A stretch of 64,000 bases of DNA from Pelomonas caseinilytica (lineage in GTDB: Bacteria > Pseudomonadota > Gammaproteobacteria > Burkholderiales > Burkholderiaceae_C): the NCBI RefSeq assembly GCF_021353235.1, contig NZ_JAJTWT010000003.1, positions 620,001 to 684,000 of the forward strand, read 5' to 3'. The notes under the pieces are model-generated. The model made no database searches, was not told where the DNA came from, and saw only the letters and a program-made list of their open reading frames with translations. Each line of letters opens with the position of its first letter. Position 1 is the stretch's first letter. Shown piece after piece: positions 40,348-49,671 of the stretch. Position numbers and translations under genes: made by a program.

Positions 40348-41511
40348 CTAACGGGAGTAGCGGACATTGCGCAACGGCACGGTGAACTCCACGGTGCGGT
40401 AGCGCTGGGTCGTCGTGCCGGCGGGGACGGTGTAGGTGTACTGCAAGGCCGCCGGCAGGTCGCCGAACAGCGTGAGCTTCGGCGTGGTGACATCGCTCTT
40501 CTCGGCCTGGTCGCTGCGCAGCACCAGGCCCACGCGCACCGCCAGGATGGACTGCAGATTCGTCTGCGCCGCCGCAGTACCGGCACTGAGCGCAGCCGCT
40601 GTGTAGCCGTTGGCCGTGGGCGCCACCCAGTTGGCGACCGTCCGGTTGGCTGGCACGGGGGCCAGCGGCAGCGCCGCGACGCCGTAGCGCACCCGCATGT
40701 CGACGACACCCTCGACAAGCGCCTGGGTGCCTGCCGTCAACTGCAGCAGGTCATAGGCCATGAGCCGGTTGTTGTCGTCGATGCCCAGCAGCTGCAGCCG
40801 GGGATTGTTGCCGGTCACATTGCCCAGCGCCGAGATGGTCGTGTTGCCGACGGCATAGCCCGCCAGTGCGACGCCATTGATCACATCGGCCGCATACCGC
40901 CCCCCGAAGGTGAGCACTTCGGCGGCTCCGCCGGCGAACCCCGGCCCCACTTGCTCGAGCATGCAGTTGACGGGCGGGGCGGCTTGCGGCTGCGACACCA
41001 GCACCAGGTCGCCCCCGCGCATGCCCAGCGTGTTGGGCAACCTCACCTGGCCGGCAGCGGCCGTTCCCGGCACCACCTGCATCGCGGTTTCGGCCAATCC
41101 CGAATTGCCGGTGGCCACGGCGATCACGTCCGATCCGCCGGCCCCGGCGCCAGCATGGACGATCAGCGGTGCCAGTACGGGATTCTGCGGAATGGCAGCG
41201 AAGGGGGCGGGAAACGCGGTGGGCGACGGCAGCAACTGCGCGTTGTCGCGAGAGACCAGCAGCGTGCAGCTGTAGTTGCTGCCGACGGCCTGGCTGAAGC
41301 CTGCTCCGGCACTGCGCAGTTCTTGGTCCAGCAGATAGGACGCATAGGCCGCATTGCTGGTCAGGTCGTTGCCGGAGGTGACGCCGCGGCGCACGGCCTC
41401 CTGGCGGGCGACCATGGTGGAGATCGTCAGCGTCAGCACGAGGCCGATGACCACCGCCACCATCAGCTCGGGCAGGGAGAAGCCGCTGTTGTGACCTGTA
41501 GGCGCTTTCAT
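40348..41511 (-). CDS. pilW: Minor pilin-associated protein PilW
   Basis: PilW is a large minor pilin-like subunit, 387 residues. The leader MKAPTGHNSG precedes FSLPELMVAVVIGLVLTLTI, with Glu at mature position 5. The C-terminal domain includes VDMRVRYGV and the terminal segment RYRTVEFTVPLRNVRYS, typical of PilW in this order. The ATG at 41511 overlaps the pilV stop by one base (TGATG); a GTG one codon earlier is possible. The frame remains open far upstream through pilV, but that part is not PilW. Confidence 0.88.
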   Translation of the reverse strand: MKAPTGHNSGFSLPELMVAVVIGLVLTLTISTMVARQEAVRRGVTSGNDLTSNAAYASYLLDQELRSAGAGFSQAVGSNYSCTLLVSRDNAQLLPSPTAFPAPFAAIPQNPVLAPLIVHAGAGAGGSDVIAVATGNSGLAETAMQVVPGTAAAGQVRLPNTLGMRGGDLVLVSQPQAAPPVNCMLEQVGPGFAGGAAEVLTFGGRYAADVINGVALAGYAVGNTTISALGNVTGNNPRLQLLGIDDNNRLMAYDLLQLTAGTQALVEGVVDMRVRYGVAALPLAPVPANRTVANWVAPTANGYTAAALSAGTAAAQTNLQSILAVRVGLVLRSDQAEKSDVTTPKLTLFGDLPAALQYTYTVPAGTTTQRYRTVEFTVPLRNVRYSR

Positions 41512-41918
41512 CACGGGATCACCACGTCGGTGGCATAACGATAGCTGTCGGTGGCGCTGCCGGTGGGCTTCCAGGTCAGGGTGATGCGCGCGGTATTGCC
41601 GTTGACGACCACCGTGCCGTTGCCGCTTGGCATGCCGCCGCTGGCGGGGTCGGCGGCGCGGGCGGCCCAGGGCTTCACCACGGTCGCATCGTCCACGTTC
41701 ACCGTGTTGGCGTTGATCATCAAGGCGGCCATCTCGTTGGCCAGCAACGCTGCCCGCTGCGCATCCTCGGTCGTGACGGAGGCCTGCAAGGCCCTGGCCT
41801 GCAAAGTGAGCAGACCCAGCAGCCCGAACGAGATGATCAGGACGCCCACCAGCATCTCGATGAGCGAGAAGCCGCGGGCCGGCGTTGTCTTGGCGTGCTT
41901 CACCACGGATCTCCTCAT
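41511..41918 (-). CDS. pilV: Minor pilin PilV
   Basis: PilV is a minor pilin of 135 residues. ARG precedes FSLIEMLVGVLIISFGLLGLL, with Glu at mature position 5, and the body has ALQASVTTEDAQRAALLANEMAALM, a PilV hallmark. The ATG at 41918 overlaps the fimT stop (ATGA). An alternative GTG at 41903 has an ideally spaced AGGAG and would give a 10-residue leader, so the true start may be five codons later. Confidence 0.85.
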   Translation of the reverse strand: MRRSVVKHAKTTPARGFSLIEMLVGVLIISFGLLGLLTLQARALQASVTTEDAQRAALLANEMAALMINANTVNVDDATVVKPWAARAADPASGGMPSGNGTVVVNGNTARITLTWKPTGSATDSYRYATDVVIP

Positions 41919-42511
41919 CTGCAGCCATCCGGCGCGCTCTTGGCCTTGCCCGGATCGCACATGCGCACGGCGCCCGACAGCGAGACGTCCAGTTGCAAGG
42001 GACGGTTCTCGGCGCCGCCGGTCGTCGGCTCGACGCGGAAGGTGATGGCATTCGCGGTGCAGTCCTGACCGATGGCCGCCGGATTGGTCAGCGTCGTCTG
42101 CCGGCCATCGCCTGCGAAACACAGGGCTGCCGCCTGCGTCGACGTTGAAATCTTGACGCCCGTCGAGACGTCCGTCAGCACGCCGCACTGAATGGCTTCA
42201 GGCACGTCGTCCGTCATCAGCGGGTTGGGTACCGAGCGGATCTGCCACTGCATGCCTGCAGCATCGGCCGTCGAGGTGGTCAAGCATTCCTTGCTGCTGG
42301 TGCGAAACAGCACGACCGACTGGTTGCGCCGCTGCGCCTCGGCCTGGGCCAGCCGGATGCTGGCCTGAAGGGCCTCCGCCACGGTGCGCACGCGTGCATT
42401 GCGGATCCAGGTCGTGAAGTTCGGGACCGCCATGGCCATCAGCACGGCCAGCACGCTGACCGCGACCAGCAGCTCGACGAGGCTGAAACCGCGGTCCGGG
42501 GCGTTCAGCAT
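41915..42511 (-). CDS. fimT: FimT/FimU-type minor pilin (GspH domain)
   Basis: A 198-residue minor pilin. The leader MLNAPDRG precedes FSLVELLVAVSVLAVLMAMA, with Glu at mature position 5. The GspH-like domain has VAEALQASIRLAQAEAQRRN, the conserved helix of FimT/FimU. A C-terminal cysteine-containing strand ends CDPGKAKSAPDGC. FimT-type pilins can bind DNA in natural transformation in some species; whether this one does cannot be read here. The start overlaps the pilE stop by 7 bases. Confidence 0.83.
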   Translation of the reverse strand: MLNAPDRGFSLVELLVAVSVLAVLMAMAVPNFTTWIRNARVRTVAEALQASIRLAQAEAQRRNQSVVLFRTSSKECLTTSTADAAGMQWQIRSVPNPLMTDDVPEAIQCGVLTDVSTGVKISTSTQAAALCFAGDGRQTTLTNPAAIGQDCTANAITFRVEPTTGGAENRPLQLDVSLSGAVRMCDPGKAKSAPDGCR

Positions 42512-42963
42512 GATTCGCCCTTCTTCATGATCCACTTGCTGGTGCAGGTGCTGCCCCAGCCGGACGGCACCGCCGTTGTCGCGCGCACGTCCTGCTGGTT
42601 GATCGTGTACTTGAAGCCGCTGACCGGGCCGCTGCCGACCGCCTCGAGGACGAATTCCTTGTCTGTAGCTTTGGTGCAGCCGATGAGGAAGCTGCCGAAA
42701 GTCCGAGCCGACGTGGTGGCGTTGTTGCAGGGCGACACGAAGGTGCCGCTGTCGGCATAGGTGCGGTTGTCCTGGTAGTAGCGCTCCATCTGCGCCCGCA
42801 TGGTGGCCAAGCCGGTGCTCGCGTCGGCAAGCCGGCTGCGCGTCACATAACTCGTGTACTGCGGGACTGCCACGGCAGCCAGGATGGCGATGATGGCGAC
42901 GGTGATCATCACCTCGATGAGCGTGAAGCCTCGGGCGGGGACAGGTCGGGCTTGACGGGGCAT
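42505..42963 (-). CDS. pilE: Type IV pilin PilE-like
   Basis: A 152-residue type IVa pilin-like protein. The leader MPRQARPVPARG precedes FTLIEVMITVAIIAILAAVAVPQYTSYVTRSR, with Glu at mature position 5 and the Pro of the kinked helix. The C-terminal pair of cysteines (CTSKW and terminal GESC) would form the D-loop disulfide. In Burkholderiales this gene heads the fimT-pilV-W-X-Y1 operon and encodes a minor pilin; the major pilin PilA is usually elsewhere. It is the first gene of the leftward six-gene operon. The 270 bases upstream show no promoter I can defend. Confidence 0.87.
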   Translation of the reverse strand: MPRQARPVPARGFTLIEVMITVAIIAILAAVAVPQYTSYVTRSRLADASTGLATMRAQMERYYQDNRTYADSGTFVSPCNNATTSARTFGSFLIGCTKATDKEFVLEAVGSGPVSGFKYTINQQDVRATTAVPSGWGSTCTSKWIMKKGESC

Positions 42964-43271
42964 GGCGACGTTTTCCTAGAGCAGATGCCGGGTATTTTGG
43001 TGTCGGGCGCCTGGCCCGGATAACCGCCTGTCGTGACGGCGCGAACGCTGGTCGTCGGCGGGTGTCGATTCGTGAACTGGCGCACACATCAAGCGGCATC
43101 TCCGCGTGTCCAATCGTAGGTGGCCGCAACCAGGCGTAACCACGCGGCGCATGGCGAGGCGCGCGAGCCATCCGAGGCCGTCGGACGGGCGAACTACCCC
43201 GGCTGCGCGGCCCTCTCCGTGTTTCCCCTATCATGGCGCCCTTCTTTTCCGCCCCGGCTCCGCCTGACTGC

Positions 43272-44084
43272 GTGAACCCCACTTCCACCGTACCCCTGAT
43301 CGAACTGCGCAACGTCAGCTGCGGCTACGGCGACCGCGTGATCCTGGACGGCGTCAACCTCAAGCTCGAACGGGGCAAGGTGCTGGCGCTGATCGGCACG
43401 TCCGGCGGCGGCAAGACGACGGTGTTGCGCCTGCTCGGCCGGCAGATCCGCCCCATCACCGGCGAGGTCCTCTTCGACGGGCAGGACATCGCCCCGCTGA
43501 ACCTCAAGGACCTGTACGCCGTGCGCCGGCGCATGGGCATGCTGTTCCAGTTCGGCGCACTGTTCACCGACCTCACCGTGTTCGAGAACGTCGCCTTCCC
43601 GCTGCGCGAGCACACCGACCTGCCCGAGGCGATGATCCGCGACCTGGTGCTCATGAAGCTGAACGCCGTCGGCCTGCGCGGCGCGCGAGACCTGATGCCC
43701 AGCGAGGTCTCGGGCGGCATGGCCCGCCGCGTGGCGTTGGCGCGGGCCATCGCGCTGGACCCCGACCTGGTGCTTTACGACGAGCCTTTCGCCGGCCTCG
43801 ACCCCATCTCCCTGGGCGTGGCGGCCCGGCTGATCCGCGACCTCAACGATGCCTTGGGCCTGACCAGCGTCATCGTCTCGCACGACCTGCACGAGACTTT
43901 CGAGATCGCCGACGAGGTCGCCATGATCGCCAACGGCCGCGTGGTGGCCCAGGGCACGCCGGATGAGTTGCGGCACAGCGACGATCCGCTGGTGCGGCAG
44001 TTCGTCGGCGCCGAGGCGGATGGCCCGGTGCATTTCCATCAGCCGGCGCGGCCGGTGGCCGAGGATTTCGGGGTGGCCCGATGA
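43272..44084 (+). CDS. mlaF: Phospholipid transport ABC ATPase MlaF
   Basis: MlaF powers phospholipid transport between the outer and inner membrane. It contains Walker [10 protein letters not shown], signature [13 protein letters not shown] and Walker [14 protein letters not shown]. The MlaF-typical [22 protein letters not shown] is too long to cite whole but lies near residues 85-105. The GTG at 43272 is chosen because [20 protein letters not shown] fits the family. An ATG at 43233 is in frame but adds an unconserved stretch and overlaps a TATCAT that may be a -10 box. It heads mlaFEDACB, with overlaps or short gaps. Confidence 0.88.
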   Translation: MNPTSTVPLIELRNVSCGYGDRVILDGVNLKLERGKVLALIGTSGGGKTTVLRLLGRQIRPITGEVLFDGQDIAPLNLKDLYAVRRRMGMLFQFGALFTDLTVFENVAFPLREHTDLPEAMIRDLVLMKLNAVGLRGARDLMPSEVSGGMARRVALARAIALDPDLVLYDEPFAGLDPISLGVAARLIRDLNDALGLTSVIVSHDLHETFEIADEVAMIANGRVVAQGTPDELRHSDDPLVRQFVGAEADGPVHFHQPARPVAEDFGVAR

Positions 44085-44860
44085 TCGCCCTGGCCACGCG
44101 CATCGGCGCCAGCGTCAGGCTGGCCCTGACCGACGTCGGGGCGTCGGCGCGCCTCTTCCTCGCGCTGCTTGCCCGCTCGCCGCAAGCCCTGGTGCGCTTC
44201 GTCCTCGTGCGCGAGCAGGTCTTCTATCTGGGCAACCGCTCGCTGTCCATCATCGGCGTGTCGGGGCTGTTCGTCGGCTTCGTCCTGGCGCTGCAGGGCT
44301 ACTACACGCTGCAACGCTACGGCTCGGCCGAGGCGGTGGGCCTGCTGGTGGCCTTGAGCCTGGTGCGTGAACTGGGTCCGGTCGTCACGGCGCTGCTCTT
44401 CGCAGGCCGCGCCGGTACATCCCTCACGGCGGAGATCGGCCTGATGAAGGCCGGCGAGCAGCTGACGGCGATGGAAATGATGGCCGTGGACCCGGTGCAG
44501 CGCGTGCTGGCGCCGCGCTTCTGGGGCGGCTTCATCGCCATGCCCTTACTTGCGGCAGTCTTCTCGGCGGTCGGCATCATCGGCGGCTGGCTGGTGGCGG
44601 TGCCGTTGATCGGCATCGATTCCGGGGCCTTCTGGTCGCAGATGCAGGGGGGCGTGGAGGTCTTCGCCGACGTCGGCAACGGCGTGGTGAAGAGCCTGGT
44701 CTTCGGCGTGACGGTGACCTTCGTGGCCCTGCTGCAGGGCTACACCTGCAGCCCCACGCCTGAGGGCGTGTCGGCCGCCACCACGCGCACCGTCGTGCTG
44801 TCGTCCCTGGCCGTGCTCGGCCTGGACTTCATGCTGACCGCGATGATGTTTTCGATTTGA
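44081..44860 (+). CDS. mlaE: Phospholipid transport permease MlaE
   Basis: MlaE is the membrane permease that forms a dimer under the MlaD ring. The 259-residue protein carries the family landmarks [36 protein letters not shown] and [19 protein letters not shown], and five to six hydrophobic helices. The start overlaps the mlaF stop (ATGA), and the mlaD gene follows after 19 bases with its own GGGAG site. Confidence 0.94.
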   Translation: MIALATRIGASVRLALTDVGASARLFLALLARSPQALVRFVLVREQVFYLGNRSLSIIGVSGLFVGFVLALQGYYTLQRYGSAEAVGLLVALSLVRELGPVVTALLFAGRAGTSLTAEIGLMKAGEQLTAMEMMAVDPVQRVLAPRFWGGFIAMPLLAAVFSAVGIIGGWLVAVPLIGIDSGAFWSQMQGGVEVFADVGNGVVKSLVFGVTVTFVALLQGYTCSPTPEGVSAATTRTVVLSSLAVLGLDFMLTAMMFSI

Positions 44861-44879
44861 ATGGAGTCAGGGAGTACAC

Positions 44880-45374
44880 ATGCAAGCCTCTCGACATGAC
44901 GCCTGGGTGGGGTTCTTCGTGCTGCTCGGCGGCGCGGCGCTGCTCTTCCTCGCGTTGAAGGCCGGGAATCTGCTCAGCCTCAATTTCGACGCCACCTACC
45001 AGGTGTCGGCCCGGTTCGACAACATCGGCGGCCTGAAGCCCAATGCGGCGGTCAAGAGCGCCGGTGTGGTCATCGGGCGGGTGGAGTCGATCAGCTTCGA
45101 CGACAAGACCTTCCAGGCCAGGGTGGTCATCAACCTGAACAAGGCCACCCAGTTCCCCAAGGACAGCTCGGCCAAGATCCTGACTTCGGGCCTGCTTGGC
45201 GAGCAGTACATCGGCCTGGAGCCGGGCGCCGACGAGAAGAACCTCGCCAGCGGCGACGTCATCAAGCAGACCCAGAGCGCTGTGGTGCTGGAGAACCTCA
45301 TCGGCCAGTTCATCAACAGCAAGGCGGCCGACATGGGCAGCAGCGCCGCTCCGGCCTCGGGAGGCAAGCCGTGA
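44880..45374 (+). CDS. mlaD: Phospholipid-binding MCE-domain protein MlaD
   Basis: MlaD is an inner-membrane-anchored MCE protein that forms a hexameric lipid channel. The 164-residue chain has an N-terminal membrane helix (about 9-27, WVGFFVLLGGAALLFLALK). One MCE domain spans about 38-118, with the hallmark FDNIGGLKPNAAVKSAGVVI. A helix that would line the ring pore follows (QSAVVLENLIGQFI). The Gly/Ser/Ala tail is short. The stop overlaps the mlaA start (GTGA). Confidence 0.94.
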   Translation: MQASRHDAWVGFFVLLGGAALLFLALKAGNLLSLNFDATYQVSARFDNIGGLKPNAAVKSAGVVIGRVESISFDDKTFQARVVINLNKATQFPKDSSAKILTSGLLGEQYIGLEPGADEKNLASGDVIKQTQSAVVLENLIGQFINSKAADMGSSAAPASGGKP

Positions 45375-46198
45375 GTCGCCTGATTCGCTGGATGGCGCTG
45401 CTGGCGTTGGTGCTGGGCCTGGGCGGCTGCCAGACCATGCATGGCGTGGGCCAGAAGCTGCAGGGCGCCGTCGACAAGGTGATGGGCTCCAAGGGCCAGA
45501 AGCTCGATCCGTGGGAGTCCTGGAACCGCAAGGTCTTCGCCTTCAACGAGAAGCTCGACGAGAACGTGTTGAAGCCGGTGGCCACGGCCTATTCGGAGGT
45601 CGTGCCATCGCCCGTGCGTACCGGCATCGGCAATTTCTTCGGCAATATCGGCGACGCTTGGTCGGCCGTGAACCTGATGCTTCAAGGCCGCTTCAAGGCG
45701 GGCCTGGAGCAGGGCATGCGGTTTGCCGTCAATTCGACCTTCGGCCTCGTCGGGCTGCTGGACGTCGCCACCGAGGCCGGGCTCGAGAAGAACAGTCAGG
45801 ACTTCGGCAAGACGCTTGGCAAGTGGGGCATGGGCACCGGCGCCTACGTCGTCTGGCCGGTGTTCGGGCCGTCGTCGGTGCGCGATTCCATTGCGTTGCC
45901 GGTCGACTGGCAGGCCTCTCCGGCCGTCGTGTTCGACGATGGTCGCAAGAAGGTGGCCATTACCGCGCTGAACCTCGTCAACACCCGGGCCAATTTCCTG
46001 CGTGCGGGCGAGATGCTGGAGGGCATTGCACTGGACAAGTACACCTTCTACCGCGACGCCTACCTGCAGCGGCGTGGCAGCTTCGACGATGACGACGAGG
46101 TCGAGCTGCTGGTGCCTGGCAGCGGTGCCTCCGCACCCGAGGCTGCCGCATCGGCGCCAGCCGAACCGGCCTCGGCGGCCTCCGCTGCGGCGCGTTGA
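45371..46198 (+). CDS. mlaA: Outer-membrane lipoprotein MlaA (VacJ)
   Basis: MlaA extracts mislocalised phospholipids from the outer leaflet. The 275-residue protein starts at a GTG overlapping the mlaD stop. Its lipobox is LGGC (Cys20). MlaA signatures are DPWESWNRKVFAFNEKLDE, GIGNFFGNIGDAWSAVN and SKQDFGKTLGKWG-like NSQDFGKTLGKWG, followed by GAYVVWPVFGPSSVRD. The C-terminal 40 residues are Ala/Pro-rich. In this operon mlaA is fused into the mla locus, unlike in Escherichia coli, where it is separate; the same order is known for Burkholderia. Confidence 0.93.
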   Translation: MSRLIRWMALLALVLGLGGCQTMHGVGQKLQGAVDKVMGSKGQKLDPWESWNRKVFAFNEKLDENVLKPVATAYSEVVPSPVRTGIGNFFGNIGDAWSAVNLMLQGRFKAGLEQGMRFAVNSTFGLVGLLDVATEAGLEKNSQDFGKTLGKWGMGTGAYVVWPVFGPSSVRDSIALPVDWQASPAVVFDDGRKKVAITALNLVNTRANFLRAGEMLEGIALDKYTFYRDAYLQRRGSFDDDDEVELLVPGSGASAPEAAASAPAEPASAASAAAR

Positions 46199-46266
46199 AC
46201 CGGGGCGGCCAACCAAAACCCGGGCCGGCGCGTTAAGCGGCGGTCCCGTTTCCAGAAAGCGACACC

Positions 46267-46911
46267 ATGACCCTGCTGAAATCCCTGCGCCGATTGCTCG
46301 CCGTGGCCACCCTGGGCCTCGGCCTGGTGCATGCCGCCCACGCGGCCGACGCCAGCGCGCCCGACCAGTTGATCCGCCAGCTCTCGCTGGAGACCATCGA
46401 GGCCCTGAAGGCCGACAAGGACATCCAGGCCGGCAACGTCAACAAGATCATCGCCTTGGTCGACAACAAGGTGATGCCCCATGTCAACTTCCAGCGCATG
46501 ACGGCCTCTGCCGTCGGTCGCTTCTGGCGCCAGGCCACGCCCGAGCAGCAGAACAAGCTGCAGTCCGAGTTCAAGACGCTGCTCGTACGCACCTATGCCG
46601 GCGCTCTCACGCAGGTCAAGGACCAGACCATCGGCCTCAAGCCCTTGCGCGCCCAGCCGACCGACACCGAAGTCGTCGTGCGCACCGAGATCCGCGGCAA
46701 GGGCGATCCTATCCAGCTGGACTACCGCCTCGAGAAGGCCGGTGCCGAATGGAAAATCTACGACGTCAATGTCCTGGGCATCTGGCTGGCGGACCAATAC
46801 CGCAACAGCTTTGCCCAGGAAATCGGCGCCAACGGCATCGACGGCCTGATCAAGAGCCTGGCCGACAAGAACGCCAAGGCCGCCAGCGCCCCGGCGCCGG
46901 CCAAGGGCTGA
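46267..46911 (+). CDS. mlaC: Periplasmic phospholipid carrier MlaC
   Basis: MlaC ferries phospholipid between MlaA and MlaFEDB. The 214-residue protein has a signal peptide ending HAAHA (about residue 26). The MlaC landmarks are VMPHVNFQRMTASAVGRFWR, QNKLQSEFKTLLVRTYAGAL and YDVNVLGIWLADQYRNSFAQ (around 165-185). The tail is Ala/Lys-rich. It lies 68 bases after mlaA. Confidence 0.93.
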   Translation: MTLLKSLRRLLAVATLGLGLVHAAHAADASAPDQLIRQLSLETIEALKADKDIQAGNVNKIIALVDNKVMPHVNFQRMTASAVGRFWRQATPEQQNKLQSEFKTLLVRTYAGALTQVKDQTIGLKPLRAQPTDTEVVVRTEIRGKGDPIQLDYRLEKAGAEWKIYDVNVLGIWLADQYRNSFAQEIGANGIDGLIKSLADKNAKAASAPAPAKG

Positions 46912-46913
46912 TC

Positions 46914-47219
46914 TTGAGCGGCCTGAAGCTGCCCTCCCGGCTGCGCATGGACGGCGCCCGCGGCGCCTGGGCGCAAATGTCGCCCGCCTTGCGCGCCGAG
47001 GCGGCCCAGGTGCTGGCCGCGGCGGGCCGTGAGGTGCGGCTGTCGGCCGCGGAGCTCACCGACTTCGATTCCTCGGCCCTGAGCCTGCTGCTGTCGGCTG
47101 CCCGCCAGTGCACCGAGCAGGGCGTGACGCTCAAGCTCAACGATGCGCCCGACAAGCTGCGGGAGCTGGCCCGCGTCTATGGCGTGGCCGAACTGCTCTG
47201 GCCGGCGGCGCCGGCCTGA
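46914..47219 (+). CDS. mlaB: STAS-domain protein MlaB
   Basis: MlaB is a small cytoplasmic STAS-domain protein that binds MlaF and is needed for transporter activity. The 101-residue product contains the STAS core ELTDFDSSALSLLLSAARQC, with the conserved Ser/Thr position in DSSAL, and ends LLWPAAPA. A TTG at 46914, 2 bases after the mlaC stop, is the best start; an internal ATG at 46947 would cut into the first strand. It converges on hexR, 6 bases apart. Confidence 0.85.
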   Translation: MSGLKLPSRLRMDGARGAWAQMSPALRAEAAQVLAAAGREVRLSAAELTDFDSSALSLLLSAARQCTEQGVTLKLNDAPDKLRELARVYGVAELLWPAAPA

Positions 47220-47225
47220 AGGCCG

Positions 47226-48092
47226 TCAGCCTGCGTAGCGCTTGGCGCGCAGGTTCTTCTTGATCTCTTGCAGCATGGGCCGCAGCTGCTGGCCCAGCTT
47301 GAGCGCCACGCCGGTCGTCAGGATGTCGACCGCGATGAGGTGCAGCAGCCGCGACACCATGGGGCTGTAGCGGTCGAAGTCCTCGGGGTGGTCCACGGCC
47401 AGCAGGATCTGGCCTGGGCCCAGCGCCATCTGCGCGAGGGGTGAAGCGCTGGCCGTGATGATGATGATGGTCGCGCCCTTCTTGCGGGCGATCTCGGCCG
47501 CGTCCAGCAGGTCGCGGCTGCGGCCCGAGTTGCTGATGATGACGGCGCAGTCGCCGGGTTGCAGCATCGTCGCGCTCATCAACTGCACGTGGCCGTCGCT
47601 CGTGGCCACCGTGTTCACGCCGAGGCGGAAGAACTTGTGCTGGGCGTCCTGGGCCACGATGCCGGAGTTGCCGACGCCGTAGAACTCGATGCGCTTGCCG
47701 TGGCGGGCCGAGTCGGCCAGGGTGTCGATGGCGCGCTCGAAGGCGTGGCTGGCGGCGTCGTTGCGGTAGTGCAGCAGAGCCGCGACCGCGTTGTCGACCA
47801 CCTTGACGATGATGTCGGCTGGCTTGTCGTCCTCATCCACGGCACGGTGAACGAAGGGCACGCCCTCGTTGACACTGCCCGCGAGCTTGAGCTTGAAGTC
47901 GGCCAGGCCGTCGTAGCCCACGCTGCGGCAGAAGCGCACCACCGTGGGCTTGCTGACGTGCGAGCGGTCGGCCAGTTCGCTGACCGGCAGGCTGGCGAAG
48001 CTGCGTGCGTCCGCCAGCAGCAGCTTGGCCACGCGCTGTTCGGCCGGCGGCAGGGCGGGCAGGGCCGCCTTGACTCGTTCGAGGATGCTCAC
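47226..48092 (-). CDS. hexR: HexR-type transcriptional regulator (RpiR family)
   Basis: HexR represses central carbohydrate genes (zwf, edd-eda and others) and is released by 2-keto-3-deoxy-6-phosphogluconate. The 288-residue protein has an RpiR-type helix-turn-helix (residues 1-77, with ELADRSHVSKPTVVRFCRSVG). A SIS sugar-phosphate domain follows (about 120-255, with FYGVGNSGIVAQDA and ISNSGRSRDLLDAA). The GTG at 48092 is chosen: GGGAGA lies 7 bases upstream, and the family N-terminus begins here (MSILERVKAALPALPPAEQR). It is next to zwf on the same strand. Confidence 0.9.
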   Translation of the reverse strand: MSILERVKAALPALPPAEQRVAKLLLADARSFASLPVSELADRSHVSKPTVVRFCRSVGYDGLADFKLKLAGSVNEGVPFVHRAVDEDDKPADIIVKVVDNAVAALLHYRNDAASHAFERAIDTLADSARHGKRIEFYGVGNSGIVAQDAQHKFFRLGVNTVATSDGHVQLMSATMLQPGDCAVIISNSGRSRDLLDAAEIARKKGATIIIITASASPLAQMALGPGQILLAVDHPEDFDRYSPMVSRLLHLIAVDILTTGVALKLGQQLRPMLQEIKKNLRAKRYAG

Positions 48093-48147
48093 GAGAGGTC
48101 TCCCTGAGTGCCGCCCGCGAGGCGGCTCGGGTCCTTCGGCAGGACCT

Positions 48148-49593
48148 TCATTGTTCTTCCGCCCAGGCGAAGCCGTCGCGCGCGACCAGGGCCGACGCGG
48201 CGGCCGGGCCCCAGGAGCCGGCGGCGTAGGGGCGGGGGCCGTTGTTGTCGTTCTCCCAGGCGTCCAGGATGGGCTCGACCCAGCGCCAGGCCTGTTCCTG
48301 CTCGTCACTGCGCACGAAGAGGTTCAGGCGGCCGGCAATGGCTTCCAGCAACAGGCGCTCGTAGGCGCCCACGCGTTGCGTCGCGAAGGCCTTGTCGAAG
48401 TCCAGGTCCAGCGACACCGGCGTCAACTGCTCGCCGTGGCCGGTGCCCTTCTGTGCCAGCAGTTGAAGCTCCAGGCCGTCTTCCGGCTGCAGCTTGATCA
48501 CCAGCCGGTTGGGCAGGCTGGCACCGGGGAAGATCTGGTGCGGCACGGGGCGGAAGTTGACGACGATCTGCGCGTCCCGCGCGGCGAGGCGCTTGCCGGT
48601 ACGCAGGTAGAAGGGCACGCCGGCCCAGCGCCAGTTCTGCACCTCGGTGCGCAGCGCGACGAAGGTTTCGCAGCTGCTGTCCGCCGGCACCTTGACCTCT
48701 TCGAGATACCCCGGCACCGGGTGGCCGCCGCACATGCCAGCGCGGTACTGGCCGCGCACGACGTCCCGGCTCACCGATTCGGGCGTGAAGGGCTTGAGCG
48801 CCCGCAGCACCTTGAGCTTTTCGTCGCGGATGGCGTCGGCGTCGTTGCTGGCGGGCGGCTCCATGGCGATCATGGTCAGCAGCTGCAGCGCGTGGTTCTG
48901 GATCATGTCGCGCAGCGCGCCGGTGCCGTCGTAGAAGGCGCCGCGCGTGCCCACGCCGAGTTGCTCGGCCAGCGTGATCTGGATGTTGGCGATGCTCTCG
49001 CGCCGCCACAGCGGCTCGAACAGGGCGTTGCCGAAGCGCAGGGCCATGAGGTTCTGCACCGAAGGCTTGCCGAGGTAGTGATCGATCCGGAAGGCCTGGC
49101 GCTCGTGGAAGACCGACCGCACCATGCGGTTGATCTCCTGGGCGCTCGCCAGGTCGTGGCCCAGGGGCTTCTCGAGCACGACGCGCACCTTGTCATGGTT
49201 CAGGCCGACGGCGCCGAGCTGCTGGCAGATCCCGGTGAAGAGATGCGGGCTGGTGGCCAGGTAGAGCACCACCGTGTCGGCATTGCGCGCGTCGAGCCAG
49301 TCCTTCAGGCCCTGGTAATGCTCGGGCTGGGACAGGTCCATGCGGCGGTAGTGCAGAAGCGCGGCGAAGCGCTCGAACTCTTCGTCGCTGGGTCGCTTGC
49401 CGGCCTCCACCTCGCGGAAACGTTCCTTCAACCATTCGCGGTAGCGCTCGTCGGACTGTTCGTCACGCGCGACGGCGAGAATGCGGCCCCCGGCGGGCAG
49501 CTTGCCATGGCGGAAGGCCTGGAAGAGCGCGGGCATCAGCTTGCGCCACGTCAGGTCGCCGGTGCCGCCAAAGAACACGAGATCGAAGGACAT
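48148..49593 (-). CDS. zwf: Glucose-6-phosphate 1-dehydrogenase
   Basis: Zwf oxidises glucose 6-phosphate to 6-phosphogluconolactone, making NADPH and feeding the Entner-Doudoroff and pentose phosphate routes. The 481-residue protein has the coenzyme motif FGGTGDLTWRKL near the N-terminus (8-19). The active-site motif is RIDHYLGKPSVQNLMALRF, with its catalytic His-Asp pair region. KPLGHDLASA is also typical. The ATG at 49593 follows GGAG. The gene diverges from tal across a 117-base region with a HexR-like site. Confidence 0.95.
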   Translation of the reverse strand: MSFDLVFFGGTGDLTWRKLMPALFQAFRHGKLPAGGRILAVARDEQSDERYREWLKERFREVEAGKRPSDEEFERFAALLHYRRMDLSQPEHYQGLKDWLDARNADTVVLYLATSPHLFTGICQQLGAVGLNHDKVRVVLEKPLGHDLASAQEINRMVRSVFHERQAFRIDHYLGKPSVQNLMALRFGNALFEPLWRRESIANIQITLAEQLGVGTRGAFYDGTGALRDMIQNHALQLLTMIAMEPPASNDADAIRDEKLKVLRALKPFTPESVSRDVVRGQYRAGMCGGHPVPGYLEEVKVPADSSCETFVALRTEVQNWRWAGVPFYLRTGKRLAARDAQIVVNFRPVPHQIFPGASLPNRLVIKLQPEDGLELQLLAQKGTGHGEQLTPVSLDLDFDKAFATQRVGAYERLLLEAIAGRLNLFVRSDEQEQAWRWVEPILDAWENDNNGPRPYAAGSWGPAAASALVARDGFAWAEEQ

Positions 49594-49642
49594 CTGCGGA
49601 GTCTCCAGGCCAGCGCCGCCTCGCTGGGCGGGGCGCTAACCG

Positions 49643-49671
49643 TTGTGTAACTAAGTTTCGTGAAATACTAT
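49643..49671 (+). promoter_or_regulatory. Likely tal-pgi promoter
   Basis: TTGTGT (49643-49648) and TACTAT (49666-49671) are separated by 17 bases, predicting a start near 49678, 33 bases before the tal ATG. Both boxes are only moderate matches, as is common for repressible promoters. Confidence 0.4.
49646..49660. promoter_or_regulatory. Candidate HexR operator between zwf and tal
   Basis: TGTAACTAAGTTTCG resembles the TGTARTWAAATTACA-type HexR site described for other proteobacteria (about 10-12 of 15 positions, depending on the degenerate ones). It lies within the spacer of the tal promoter and between the divergent zwf and tal genes, with hexR itself next door. The assignment is inference from position and partial match. 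Confidence 0.4.

Noticed and set aside
42964-43271. A promoter or small gene between pilE and mlaF.
   Set aside because: The frames are short and unconserved in appearance. Apart from a TATCAT at 43229-43234 without a -35 box, I found no supported signal in this stretch.
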